Of a stretch of 64,000 nt of DNA, positions 47,491 to 59,279 are shown in pieces. Both the position numbers and the translations under genes were made by a program. The notes under the pieces are model-generated. The model worked only from the letters and a program-made list of their open reading frames with translations. It was not told the DNA's origin and searched no databases. The stretch's first letter is position 1. The number at the start of each line of letters is the position of its first letter. The DNA comes from Pseudofabraea citricarpa (taxonomy: Eukaryota > Ascomycota > Leotiomycetes > Helotiales > Dermateaceae): contig JAPWGK010000020.1 in assembly GCA_029641185.1 (NCBI GenBank), positions 62,001 through 126,000 of the forward strand, in the 5' to 3' direction.

Positions 47491-48407
47491 ATGCCGCCTC
47501 GCAAAAGCGATGTCTCGAAGGCTGCTGCGGTGACGGGCGATGAGGGAACACCAGCGAAAGAAGTGCGGGAGGGAATAAACATAGAAGTATGTGTATTCGT
47601 TTCCGTCTTGCATACGTTCATACACGCTATTCTTATATATTTCGAAGAATTGATATTGATCTCTTCGTCTAGGACCTTAATCTACCCAAGAGTATAGTTA
47701 CGAGACTAGCCAAGGGTGTTTTGCCTCCTAATACACAGATCCAAGGGAATGCTATGCTGGCTATGTCTAAGAGCGCTACGGTCTTTGTGAATAACCTTGC
47801 TTCAGCGTATGTTTCCACCCTACCTCTCATAACATCCCAGGAATATGAACACAAGGCTGATCAGGATAAACTCGCAGAGCGAATACCAACGCGCACGCTG
47901 CACAACGCAAAACGATCACTCCTCAAGATGTATTCCTCGCACTGAAAGAAGATCTCGAATTCGCCGATTTCATCCCTAGATTAGAAGCCGAACTCGCAAG
48001 TACGTGATTTGGTTTGATGAACTGAAGGATAAATATCTAACGAGATAGAATTCAATGAGATCTCCACCGAGAAACGGAATACATACCGTAAGAAAATAGC
48101 CGGCAAGGCGACAGGCAAGACGACGACAGAGGACGAAAATGAGAATGAAGAGCAAGGAGAGAGGGGTGAGAATGGACAACCGGTAGCGAAGAAAGCTCGC
48201 AGATTAGGAAGTACGGCACGAGGAGAGGAGGATAAGGAGGAGGACGAGGAGGAGGATGATGGAGATGGGGATGAAGAAGTCGAGGATGATGATGTGGAAG
48301 AGGAAGCCGATCAGGATCAGGATGAGACGATTGAGGATGAGGAGGAAAGGGAAGGGGAAACAGAAGGTGCGGATGAAGCATTGGATAATGGAGAGGATAG
48401 CGATTGA
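47491..48407 (+). CDS. DPB4: DNA polymerase epsilon histone-fold subunit Dpb4
   Basis: Four exons (47491-47586, 47673-47806, 47878-47999, 48049-48407) join in frame to 236 residues. Dpb4 pairs with a second histone-fold subunit in DNA polymerase epsilon and also in ISW2/CHRAC-type remodellers. The histone fold (about 33-115) reads DLNLPKSIVTRLAKGVLPP, then AMLAMSKSATVFVNNLASA and KTITPQDVFLALKEDLEF. These are the diagnostic POLE3/Dpb4 segments. The C-terminal tail of about 90 residues is strongly acidic, as is usual for the family, after a KKARR basic patch. The last three exons were placed by phase and conservation because each open stretch is short. Confidence 0.92.
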
Positions 48408-49876
48408 TATACCGATCAAGCTATCGGGTCCACAGAAAAGGGTACAATAACATGGTTTGGCGGGATGGCATTTTGTGTTGGTAGGTTTGGCATTGCGGCG
48501 ATTATAGGAGTTGGGTGCTAAGCATTGTCCTTATCAGCTAGTATCTCTGGCATGGAGAATGTTCTGGGCGTTAAGGAGTATCTGTGAAGTTCAAAATATC
48601 AATATATCATACCTAAAGTTACACGCACCTCTTTCTTGTATGCTGACTTCATGTAATCTCTTAGCAGAAGCTAAACACTATTTCCTCTTCTCACAAATCC
48701 CTCTTTATTTTTAAGCGAGAAACCATACCAACATGAAAAAATAAAGATACGGACAGTATGGGTGTCATCATAATTCCCACAGCTTCTCTTGCCTTGCCTT
48801 TCTTGACTAACATGAAGCAACTCAGCAAAATCCAAACTCAACTTGAATTTCACGGTAAAAAGGCAGAACAGAATTATAAAAAGCACCAAACACACAACAT
48901 CAAAGACAACAAACTGATAGATCTTAAATTCCCATATTATTTCCTACTTCCTACTTCCTGTTCCCCAGTGTTCCTATTGCCTTGCTTTAATAGTGTTCTC
49001 CCCTTGATCTTCCTTCCTCCCTTCCCGTGAGCAGACAAGAATGAGTACCAACTACCCATTTCTTCCTTGCCCCACGAGGGGAAGGGGGGAAACCCAAAAA
49101 TTCAGATCCCATACTAAATAAACTCCCTGCAGAAAAGAAAATAAGCCAAGGAAGAAAGTAAGTAATAAGAAAAAGCCGAAGAAATCCACATACAAATCAG
49201 ATAAAAATAATAAGATGAATGCATTGTGCTAAAAAGAAGATGAAAAAACTACCATCCCAAACAGACTCGGCCAGGCACAAAACCCCTCTCCGCCCCCAGA
49301 CCGAGCCGCAGAAAAGAAAAAGAAAAGGCCGACTTGTATATATCTCCAAAAAGTCCCGGCTTTCAATTCCACAATGACCCCAAGACGATGAACAATGGCC
49401 ATTTGAAGCCCATGCAAAGAAAGTAGAGAGGAGAATCGAATCGAATCCAAAAAGGCGAAGGCCCTGATTATAGGGTGAATCAGAAGGTAAAAGATCGATG
49501 CCAGGACTTCATCTCGCCATTGTAAGTGGAGGAGAGGCTCGGCTCGGCTCGAATCAAGTTTCATACTGTACATAAGAATCCCCATCGGAATAAAATTTCA
49601 CTACCACTTCTTCCTCCACTCCTTGTGGTTTGTAGGCTCCGTGATTGCCTGCCTCCTTGACCATCTGTGAAAAAAACGAAATGCGAACAATTGTGTTGAT
49701 GCAAACTCCTTTATACCTTCCTTTGAGAAAATGAAGAATACCACCCAATCCAGCCGTGTCTCCAAAGCTTCCATTATCATAATCCTGGCATTATGTCCGT
49801 CGTCTTCAACATACGCAGGGCGGCCCCAACCCTTCATCAAGCAATTTCGTAAACGATTTCATATACATGACCCTCG
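48408..49876. other. Convergent spacer, DPB4/RSC7
   Basis: 1.5 kb of 3' flanks, AT-rich with A-rich patches (about 49120-49260). No gene is recognised; open frames are short and featureless. Confidence 0.55.
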
Positions 49877-52114
49877 TCATTGTCCGGACCAGCCCCAATT
49901 GCCCGACCCAGGCTGCGGCTGTTGTGGAGGAGCCCACCCCTGTGTGCCAGGTTGAGGTGCAGCGTTCGTTTGTTGCATGAACTGCTGTGAGCCTCTTTCT
50001 TGAGGATACAAGCCTTGCCCTGGTGCTGGGTAGCCTTGCCCAACTCCTTGTATGCCCGGATACTGGAATGCGGGTTGCATCTGGGGGTTACTGCCTTGGT
50101 GACGAAGCTGGGGTGGTGGCGGCTGGTGAGGGGATTGTTGAAAATGTGGCGACTGCTGAGGGTGACTATAACTAGGAAGGTTGTGTTGTGGGGATTGCTG
50201 TGGTTGTGATGGGGGCCACATTTGATTCTGGGAATAACCATATTGACTAGAACCCTGGCTGGCGCTGCCAGATCCAAGTGAGAGACTAGGTGCTCTTCCA
50301 TGCATCTGAGTAGAAGGCTGCGCCATTCTCATTGGGGCTTGAGCCAACGAACTCGCTTGTCGAGGAGGCTGCGAGTAGGACTGCCCTGCTAACATATGTT
50401 GCGGTGCCTGTGGGGCTATCCCGGTTTGCGGAGTGTCTCTTGTCGACGTTCGTGGTGATTGCAATGCTTGAGTTGTAGGCAAAGCATCACTGCTGACGGC
50501 TGGCGGGGCAATATTTGGGGGTGGAGGTTCATGTGGCCGGTTCCATCTGTTCTGAAGATATTCCCTGCTTGCTGAGGATTGCGCATTGATCTGCTTGTTG
50601 TACTCAGCTGTATTGTGTGCTTCTTGTAACAACTGTCCCGGTGGACTGGCCTGAGTCCGGTCCTGGTATGGTGGTCCAGTGATCTCCTGCCTGGGTCGTT
50701 GGATGTTGCTATAATCTCTTGGGTTGTTCTGGTCTGGAACATTGATCATAGGAAACGTTGAAGGGTTGCCGGGTGTGCCCATAATCCCTGGTGGTACCGG
50801 AGGAGGTTGAGCCATATTGCCAAAAGAAGGATGCCCGGGTCCTGGGCTGTATACAATGTCCCCATGGTGGCCCAGTGCTAGGGATGCGTTGTTGTTAGCT
50901 TCGTGCGCAGCAGCGTCTCTTGCTTTGGCGGCGCCAGGTCTCTTTTCTCCAGCAAGGTCTTCTTCCGTGAAACCTTGCTTTTTCGCTTTGCTCTCCCAAT
51001 AATCATCCCTGACACGTCGGCCATTAACAATGACCCTACTGCCAAATTGGCGAAACATGGATTTCGCGGTCACGATTGCGATCTGCCGCGAGCGGTATGA
51101 AAATGGCAAGATCTCCTGGCTAATGAGATCCTCCTTCTCGGCCTGAGTAGCTATAATCTTATAGAGAGACCTATTTTTGTTGAATAATAAGTATGAGTCT
51201 CGGTAACCCAAGACTCTGGCGCATTCGGTGGCTAGCATGAACAGCTTGTCGCCTCTATTCGGGACAAAGAACGTCCGGCACCTGTAGTCTCGCCCTTCGA
51301 CAAGATGGCCATTCGGACTCACTTTCTTCTCCCCAGCCTCATCATACTCCCGAGGAATGTACTCATCGCCCTCGGGTCCGAGCTGGTCAGTTGTGTGGTC
51401 TCTCACTGTTGGGAGCGCCTTGATCACGGATTTGGACGGGGTCGACTTCGCTGGAGAAGCTTGCGTAGGCGTCACGGGTATGTTATTCACCTGGCTGGGT
51501 AACCCCGTGTTTTGCGACTGTGGAGTCTGGGGAGGTAAATGCTGAGGATTCGGCATGAATGATTGAGTTGGGCTCTCTGGCACGCCGCCAGAGCCTCTGG
51601 GCTTGGTTGGTCGTCCTCGTTTTCGCGGCTTTGAGTCACCTAGAATGAGACAACAAGGTCAGCAAATGCGATACCTTCCGCAGCGCGCGCATGTAACGCA
51701 TGGCTACAGCCGCAGCAAGCGCTGGACCGCGACCGTATGATCGAGTACATACCGTCGTCTGCCAGGTTATCACTCGTCGAAATATCACCGTAGTTATCCG
51801 GTGATTGCGAACGACTTCGCTTGGTGCCTCGGAGAGCGTTGTCTTGTGCAATTGTAGGATTTGCTAAACCTCCTAGACAAATTTTAGCCTTCAGCAGAAG
51901 TTGTGGCGATTTGATGCCGGCGAGGCACGACAGAATTCATGAGAAGGCACGCATCAAACTGCCACGTAGAGCAAATTTGGTGATCGCGCGCAGTCCTTCA
52001 CACATGCGCGTATGAAGAGGTCTTACCTGATGAGTTGAGAGCTGCAGGATTGATGGTTCCAGTGCCAGCCGTTAGACCCGCCCCAAGGCCATTTGTCGTC
52101 TGCGCAGAGTACAT
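49877..52114 (-). CDS. RSC7: Chromatin remodelling complex subunit Rsc7/Swp82
   Basis: Three exons (52114-52027, 51872-51753, 51639-49877) join in frame to 656 residues. Proteins of this family (Npl6/Rsc7 and Swp82) are subunits of RSC and SWI/SNF chromatin remodellers. An AT-hook-like RKRGRPTKPRG lies at about 74-84, encoded just after the second intron. The conserved domain (about 160-300) includes YRCRTFFVPNRGDKLFMLA, ECARVLGYRDSYLLFNKN and FRQFGSRVIVNGRRVRDDYW. The second half is Gln/Pro/Ser-rich low complexity, ending in SGNWGWSGQ. The start at 52114 is the first ATG in frame of the short first exon; it has no conserved sequence, so it is the least certain part. RSC7 versus SWP82 identity cannot be separated here. 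Confidence 0.88.
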
Positions 52115-52711
52115 CACGGCTGCTGGCCTCGACGGCACGCTGCAGCGTCGTGAAAGATTTTACACGTCAAATCTCGCACCGACTGATGATACGTGATTGA
52201 TATCGTGTCCGTCACCACGCGCGCGCGTTTGCGCTTACAAAAGCGCAATGAGTGTTGCAGTTGCAGTAAAAGCTCGAAGAGGCCGTTCAGCTGCAGGCGC
52301 ACCTTACTTCCTGCATGCGCGCGGGCCGAGGGTTCGTAGATGGTGAGCGTCGAGCAACAAGGCCTCGCGATTCGATGATGATTTCTTTGGATGGCTTTTC
52401 GGCGAGGAGTGAGGTCAAGCTACGAATGGCCGTCCTACTGGATTGATGAGAGTTGATTGCTGTGCTTTGCCCCACGAACGAACCAGTGGAGAGGCGAGGC
52501 TCTTTGAGACAGTCAAATGGAGCTTCTTCCCGCAATGGATGATCCAAACACGACATGTAAACCCTGTACGTATTAAGATGGAAAGGTTAGCGAAGAGAAG
52601 ACTTCGGCCAGCAGGAGGGCCGAGTCCTGGCGTTCGGTGCGATAAAGGATTCGTGATTGACAGTGGGTTGCGCGATTGGCGAGGCTGCGAGTCGAGGTCG
52701 AGTGCAGCGGG

Positions 52712-52773
52712 AGCAGCAGCAGCAGCAGCAGCAGGAGCAGCAGCAGTAGGTGGCAGCGGCGGCGGCGGCGGCG
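52712..52773. repeat. AGC then GGC trinucleotide arrays
   Basis: (AGC)n with two interruptions followed by (GGC)n, then GCAGT pentamers at about 52785-52800. Confidence 0.85.
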
Positions 52774-53107
52774 CGGTGCGGGTGCAGTGCAGTGCAGTGC
52801 GTGCAGCGCAGTGAGCGAGTGCACTGTGGGAGGGAAGCAGGCGTGGCAGGCGTACGGTAGGAATGCTCTACAGCAAGGAGCGTCGAGGTAGTAATGGTGG
52901 TAGGAGTAGCAAGTCGTTCCGTCGTAGTACTGTAGCTGTAGCTGTAGTCTGTTGGTAGTGCCGGACGGCAATACGGTGGACGCCTGAGTCGCTGGCTGGG
53001 GGGGGAGGGGGGTAAGGGTTGGGTGTGGAACGGGTTTCGGGATGCGGGATGTGTGTAAGTAATATCGGGGCTACAACCGGGGATGTTGACCTTGTATGTA
53101 GCGGTAT

Positions 53108-53139
53108 GGAGGAGGAGGAGGAGGAGGAGGAGGAGGAGG
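53108..53139. repeat. GGA trinucleotide array
   Basis: About ten GGA units, continuing into GTAGTGGTG-like sequence. Confidence 0.88.
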
Positions 53140-53183
53140 TAGTGGTGGAGGTAGTGGTAGTGGTGGTGAGGAATTGGGGATTG

Positions 53184-53224
53184 GGGATTGGGATTGGGAT
53201 TGGGATTGGGATTGGGATTGGGAA
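53184..53224. repeat. GGGATT hexamer array
   Basis: About six GGGATT units. The hexamer differs from the usual fungal telomere unit TTAGGG in either orientation, so I treat it as a microsatellite. Confidence 0.88.
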
Positions 53225-53601
53225 TTTGGGGAAGAGCTTGATTGCGCGTGCAGGACCTAGTGTGAGTTATTGCTGGGGGCAATAATACGACTCGCGGACA
53301 ACGGCCATGGACCACTGAAGCGATGGGGGCAGCAGCAACGGGGGCAGGCTGAATCGCTACTACTGCACAGTCCACTCGCTGCAACTGACGTGCAGAAATC
53401 TGGCCGAGCCACAGATGTCTCTCTGAAGGTACTGTAAGGCGAGGTGAGGTGAGGTAAGGTAAGGAAGGCCTGGCCTTGTCCTTGCGGGCGCAGGCGAGGC
53501 GGCGAGGCGGCGAGGAGGAAACAAGGTAGTTGGATAAGAAGAAGGGAGGAAGAAGGTAGGAAGAAGGTAAGAAGAAGCTACGGTAGCTAGCTACGTAGGT
53601 A

Positions 53602-53676
53602 AGTAGGTAGGTAGGTAGGTAGGTAGTGGCTTGTAGGTAAGGTATGTAGGTATGTATGTATGCATGTATGTATGTA
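53602..53676. repeat. GTAG and TATG tetranucleotide arrays
   Basis: (GTAG)n at 53602-53627 and (TATG)n at about 53649-53676, separated by related degenerate sequence. Confidence 0.85.
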
Positions 53677-53811
53677 GCTCATAGGAACCGTAGGAACTGT
53701 AGGTAGCGAGTGACACGAGTGCTGAATAATAGCGTGTGTAGAGGGGGCAAAACTAAAAAAGTATGTAGCCCTGGATGTTTGGGAGGCTGGCTTCGCTCCG
53801 GCTCGCCTTTC

Positions 53812-53878
53812 TGTCTCTCTATCTCTCTCCCTCTCTCTCCCTCTCTCTCTCTCTCCCTCCCTCTTTCTCTCTCTATCC
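53812..53878. repeat. CT-rich tract
   Basis: Imperfect TCTC/CCTC repeats on the plus strand, about 2.4 kb upstream of the DIS3 ATG and so unlikely to be its core promoter. Confidence 0.8.
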
Positions 53879-56243
53879 AGCTCTCGAAGGCTCGCTCGCT
53901 CGCCCGTCGTCGTCCTTCACACTCCTGCAGCGGGTCAGTCGGCTAATAACGCGATGATGACTCTTGTCTTGATTCGCAATAATAAAGCATGATGAAGAGG
54001 CGTCGGATACGATGATTTGATTTGGTTCTCGCCCATATCGCTTGGTTCAATGAGCAAGACGGATGAGATCAGCATGCAGTTGCGGCCTTCTCAAAGCATC
54101 CCAGTCGCAACTCCGAGCACTCCCAATGGGGCAGTGAGTGCAGGTGCAAGCGGAGGAAGCAGAAACAAATCATCTGGCTCGCTAGCAGGCAGGTAGGTAG
54201 TAGCAGTAGCAGTAGTAGTAATGGTAGTAGGCAGGGCGGCTTGGAATGTTCTGATGCCGTACGGGATCACAGAAAAAGGTGGTCACTTGCACAAGAGACG
54301 GGGGGTTTGGAGAGGCATTCAAGCGTCGGAGCTAGGAGATATCAAAGTCTACTTGAGTAGCTGGACGAGGCCTGGAAAGCGCCACTTCCGCTGCTGATAG
54401 AGTCACCATCTCTGGCCCCTGGTACAGACAGGAGACACTGAGAGAAACACAGCAACAGCCACCCCATTCCGGGTAATGATATGGGCTCCCAATGGCCCCG
54501 CGCGGCTCGCATTGGTCGGCGCACGCAATCGTCGTATGCGCAGAGACTCAAGAGAGTCGGCCTCATCTGTCGTCGTCCCCATACATCATACCGTGTGATT
54601 GGTCCTGTGCGAAATGCCGGCCATCGTCCAGGGAAAGTCGTTGACGCCACAGCTGAAACCTGATCAGTCTCCTACTCACGTTTGCTGCTGCAATCCAGCC
54701 TGGGACAGAGGATGCTGTAGAAGAACGAAAAGACGTCGTTCCATTCCATGCTTGGTCCAGCCTCCAGGCCAAGTGCGGCCAGTGCAGAAAGCTCGAGCCG
54801 TAGTCTGGCCTGTCCTGTCTGTCCTGTCTGTCCTGTGTCTCCATTCTCCACGTATGTTGTCGTTCTGGCCCAGCCTTGTATGAAGCCTATCGTGATCCCT
54901 TGCCTTGAACGCGAGCAGGCTGGCGGTCGATAGGTTCACAGCGTGCGAGTATGCACAACATCTGTGACTCGAACGGCGGTGAAGCTCTCATGAGATCTTC
55001 GATGCTCGTCGCTCATTGATACGGGCAGAGCCGCACTTGCATGGCCTAGCTCCCTCCATGAGGAGCCATGTGACCCTGCTCAAGACTTGATTCGGCCTGA
55101 CGGCAATGTTGGTGGATGAGAGGATTGCGAGGGTCTTGTGCGCTGATCCTTGGAGTGGGAGGTAAGGTTTGGCCGTGGTGGTTGCATCGACTCCGCTCTG
55201 AGTGGTAGACCCAGCGCTTAAGGCTTTTCTGTTTGGTTTCTGAATATGCAGAACGTCAGGCTGGCCATAGACGATGTCGAACACTCGCCACCAGAGTGCT
55301 GAAACCGTGACAAGGCTCCTGGCAGTTCTTGCGCCGAACCTCGTCCATATTCTGTACGAGATCGTGTCCTGCCCCCAGGATCCATCTGCGCAGCCATGGC
55401 AGCAAACGAGATGCAGTCCTCAGCGGGAGATCTTCAGAATCCCCGAGAAAGGGTGCACCCTCGACTTGAGATGATGTGGACCAGGGAGCCACAAACCTCG
55501 TGAGTGCGCCGTGCTCTTTCGCAACTTGCCTAGTGTCCATGGTGGAAGGGTCGTGGCGATCCGTCACGATGAGACCTCGTCTCGGATTCTTCGGGGTATT
55601 TGTTGATGGGTGTAACGCAGCAGCTTACCTGTTCCGGTCCTCGACTGCCGATTCGTGTTGCGCAGAAACCTGGAAAGATCCTAAAGTTTCCTCAAACATA
55701 AAAGAAGTTTGTATCAGGTGACATACAGTTGATGATCGAGGGTCGAGAATCGTCCGTTGCCTATTGGCTGGATCGGGACTTTGAGTGGCTCTAGCAGATA
55801 GACAGCCTCTGGTTCCGGTAGGCTTTCCAAGGCGTATTTGCGTTATTGCAACAGTGTGTAAATAAACAATAATACCTACCTACCTGCGCCTGCCTATGTT
55901 ACTACCATCGCCTAAATTGGTGGAGGGGCAAGGTTATCTTATCGGAACATACTGTCTCTTTGTGATCTCAACCCTGTAGCTTAATTCCCAATATATTCTC
56001 AGCAGCCTGTCGATTTTTTATACTCATCTTCAGATACAGAGTAGATCTATAGAGTGGGGAGAATTAAAACAATTCATCGTCCAATCAATTTAATCAAGAC
56101 CACATTACAATCAACCTAGGCCAAGTCTACCGCCAATCGGTTATGTTAGACGCCCTTCACAAGCGCGTCATATCATAAGCGCGCCAAAAAGTTTGGTTTG
56201 AGACTGCCAACACTGCAAACCTCGACATCCACAATCGGCGACG

Positions 56244-59200
56244 ATGACGAGCCTCAAAAGATCCTTGGCCCAAGACCCGTATGCGTCGAGCATATCAAGC
56301 AAGGTCTATGTAAGATCTACCAAAAGTGGCAAAGTCCAGAAGATTGTGCGAGAGGTATATCTGCGCCAAGACATACCATGCTCTTCAAGGCTCTGCACTA
56401 AATGTCTGGAAACCGCCCCAAGGGATGCCAGCGGTGTTTGTAAGTAAATCTCAGGCCAAATAATACCTCAAGTTCTAATCGTAGCTCTAGTGCCGGCCTT
56501 TGTTCTCTCCGATAAACCCGCTGGGACGAAAGCCTATCCTCAAGGGCACTACATCGTACCAGACACCAATGCCCTGCTCAATGCCATGGATCTGTTCGAG
56601 CAGACTTCTGCATTCTATGATGTGATAATCCTCCAAACTGTTCTGGAAGAGTTACGAAATCGATCACTACCTCTGTACAACCGTCTTGTTGGGTTAACGA
56701 AGAGTGAGGACAAACGATTCTATGTGTTTTTCAATGACTTTCGGCTGGAAACATATGTCGTTCGAGAAGTGGGTGAGTCGATAAACGATCGGAATGATAG
56801 AGCTGTCCGAAAGGCTGTGAAATGGTACCAGGAGCACATTACACAATCTATAAAAGCAGGAGGCGGACGACCAACCCAAGTACCTGCAATCGTAATGCTC
56901 AGCGACGACAAAGACAACTTACGCAAATCGAAAGTGGATAAAATTACAGCATGTTCTCTAGAGGGTTACGTGAAGGGCCTTGAAAATTCGGATCAACTAT
57001 TAGACATGATAAGTGTTGCGAAAGAGGGGCGCGAAACCAAAGATGCGAAAGCTGCAGAGAATATCTACCAAGAATATTTCTCGGTATCGAAGATGATGAC
57101 TGGTGTGAAGAATGGAACATTGCACCAAGGCATTTTCAACGTTTCTCCGTATAATTACCTCGAAGGTTCTGTCCACGTTCCGGCCTTTGATAAGTCACTG
57201 CTTGTTCTAGGTAGGGAGAACATAAACAGATCAGTTCAAGGTGATGTTGTCGTCATTGAAATTCTTCCCAAGGATCAGTGGAAAGAGCCGTCTACCAAGA
57301 TAATCGACGAGGAAACAATGAACAAAAATGAAAACCCTGATGCAGAAGATGGCGAAGCTGTTGTGACAGAAAAAGAGAAGAGGGCATTGCAGGATGAAGT
57401 TCGCCAGGTCCACAAAACTAGCACAGAAGGTCGTGCTCAACCTACTTCTCGTGTAGTAGGCGTGGTCAAGCGAAACTGGAGACAGTGTGTTGGTCATATA
57501 GATGAATCCTCTGTGAGTCAGTCTGCCAAACAGAGCCGCAAACAGCAGATGGTCTTCCTCATTCCTATGGATAAGCGAATACCCAAGATCCGAGTAAGAA
57601 CCCGACAAGCTGGGGAAATCCTTGGAAAACGTGTGCTCGTTACTATAGACTCCTGGAACAGAGATTCTAGACATCCTGTTGGCCATTTCGTCCGCTCTCT
57701 CGGCGATTTAGAGACCAAGGGTGCCGAGACTGAAGCACTGCTCTTGGAATACGATGTTCAGTATCGACCTTTCCCGAAAGCAGTTCTGGATTGTTTACCA
57801 AAGGAAGGCAATGACTGGATTGTACCACCAAGCACGGAAGATCCGGGTTGGAAAAATCGGAAGGATCTTCGTGATCTCCAAATATGCAGCATAGATCCTA
57901 TTGGATGTCAAGACATTGATGACGCTTTGCATGCGCGACCACTACCTAATGGGAACTATGAGGTTGGTGTTCACATCGCAGATGTCTCGCATTTTGTCAA
58001 ACCCAATAATGCAATGGATTCTGAGGCCGGTATACGAGGAACAACAGTCTACTTGGTTGATAAACGCATTGATATGCTCCCTATGTTACTCGGTACTAAT
58101 CTGTGCTCATTAAAACCATACGTTGAGCGCTATGCATTTTCTGCCATCTGGGAAATCACACCTGACGCTGATATTGTCAAATCAGAGTTCACAAAGTCAG
58201 TAATCAAGTCTCGAGAAGCCTTCAGTTATGAGCAAGCTCAAATCCGGGTTGACGATGCATCACAACAGGACGAACTGACCATCGCAATACGTACTCTGCT
58301 CATGCTTTCTAAAAAGTTCAAGCAAAAGCGCATGGATGCTGGAGCACTAAGTCTTTCTTCACCTGAGGTCCGCGTGGAAACGGAATCGGAAACTTCAGAT
58401 CCCATCGACATCAAGACGAAGAAACATCTTGATACTATGTCGCTAGTTGAGGAGTTCATGTTGTTGGCAAATACGAGTGTCGCTGCCAAGATCTACTCAG
58501 CTTTCCCTCAAACAGCCATGCTCCGTCGGCACGGTGCACCACCGAAAACCAATTTTGAAGAACTTGCCAACCAGCTGAAAGTGAAGCGAAACCTGGAACT
58601 ACGAGTGGACTCTTCCAAGGCTCTTGCAGACTCTCTTGATGGTTGTATAGACTCGAACGAGCCTTTCTTCAACACTCTCGTGCGCATAATGGCAACTCGT
58701 TGTATGATGTCTGCAGAGTACTTCTGCTCGGGCACACAAGCCTATCCAGAATTCCGGCATTATGGTCTTGCGTCAGAGATATATACACATTTTACGTCGC
58801 CCATTCGTCGATATGCAGATCTTGTGGCACATCGCCAACTCGCCGCAGCAATTGATTATGAACCTCTTGATGCTGCCGTCCGCAGCAAAGGGAAGCTCGA
58901 ATCCGTCTGCAAGAATATCAATGTCCGTCACCGCAACGCACAGCAAGCCGGAAGAGCATCTATCGAATACTACGTCGGCCAAGCACTGAAAGGCCGTATA
59001 GTTGAGGAAGAGGGATTCGTCATGAAGGTCTTCTCCAATGGATTCGTTGTCTTCGTGCCTCGCTTCGGCATCGAATCCTTGATCCGACTTCGTGATCTTG
59101 CAGAGACCGAGCCGGAAAGTACATTTGATGCCGAGAATTACATCTTGAAGACTAGTGGCAGTCGAGAATGCGAGGTGGAGCTCTTCGAGAAAGTTGTCGT

Positions 59201-59279
59201 TCGAATCAGTGATGTGGTGGAACAGAGTACGGGGAAGAGAAAGGTCAAGCTAGAGCTTGTTAAGACAGGTGGGAAATAA
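56244..59279 (+). CDS. DIS3: Exosome catalytic subunit Dis3/Rrp44
   Basis: Two exons (56244-56439, 56485-59279) encode 996 residues. Dis3 is the 3'-5' exoribonuclease and endonuclease of the RNA exosome. The N-terminal Cys motif is present as IPCSSRLCTKC (about 45-55). The PIN endonuclease domain (about 85-215) has acidic residues D92 in VPDTNALL, E120/E121, D170 and D206/D207. The RNB exonuclease core contains DPIGCQDIDDAL with D536, D542, D544 and D545. A C-terminal S1-like domain includes GFVMKVFSNGFVVFVPRFG. The 45-nt intron lies just after the Cys region. All active-site residues for both nuclease activities look intact. Confidence 0.96.

Larger units (their letters stand above)
52115..56243. 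other. 4.1-kb divergent spacer dense in microsatellites
   Basis: Lies between the divergent RSC7 and DIS3 genes. It holds AGC, GGC, GGA, GGGATT, GTAG and TATG arrays, then a CT-rich tract (about 53812-53878) and TGTCCTGTC repeats near 54809-54836. Open frames are low-complexity translations of these repeats. I see no gene, tRNA or rRNA. The part just upstream of DIS3 (55850-56200) is AT-rich. Confidence 0.55.

Noticed and set aside
53184..53224. GGGATT array as an interstitial telomere
   Set aside because: The unit is not TTAGGG or its complement in any register, and it sits among other simple repeats.
52587..53384. 265-codon frame between RSC7 and DIS3
   Set aside because: The translation is poly-Leu, poly-Cys and Asn-Pro runs from microsatellites.
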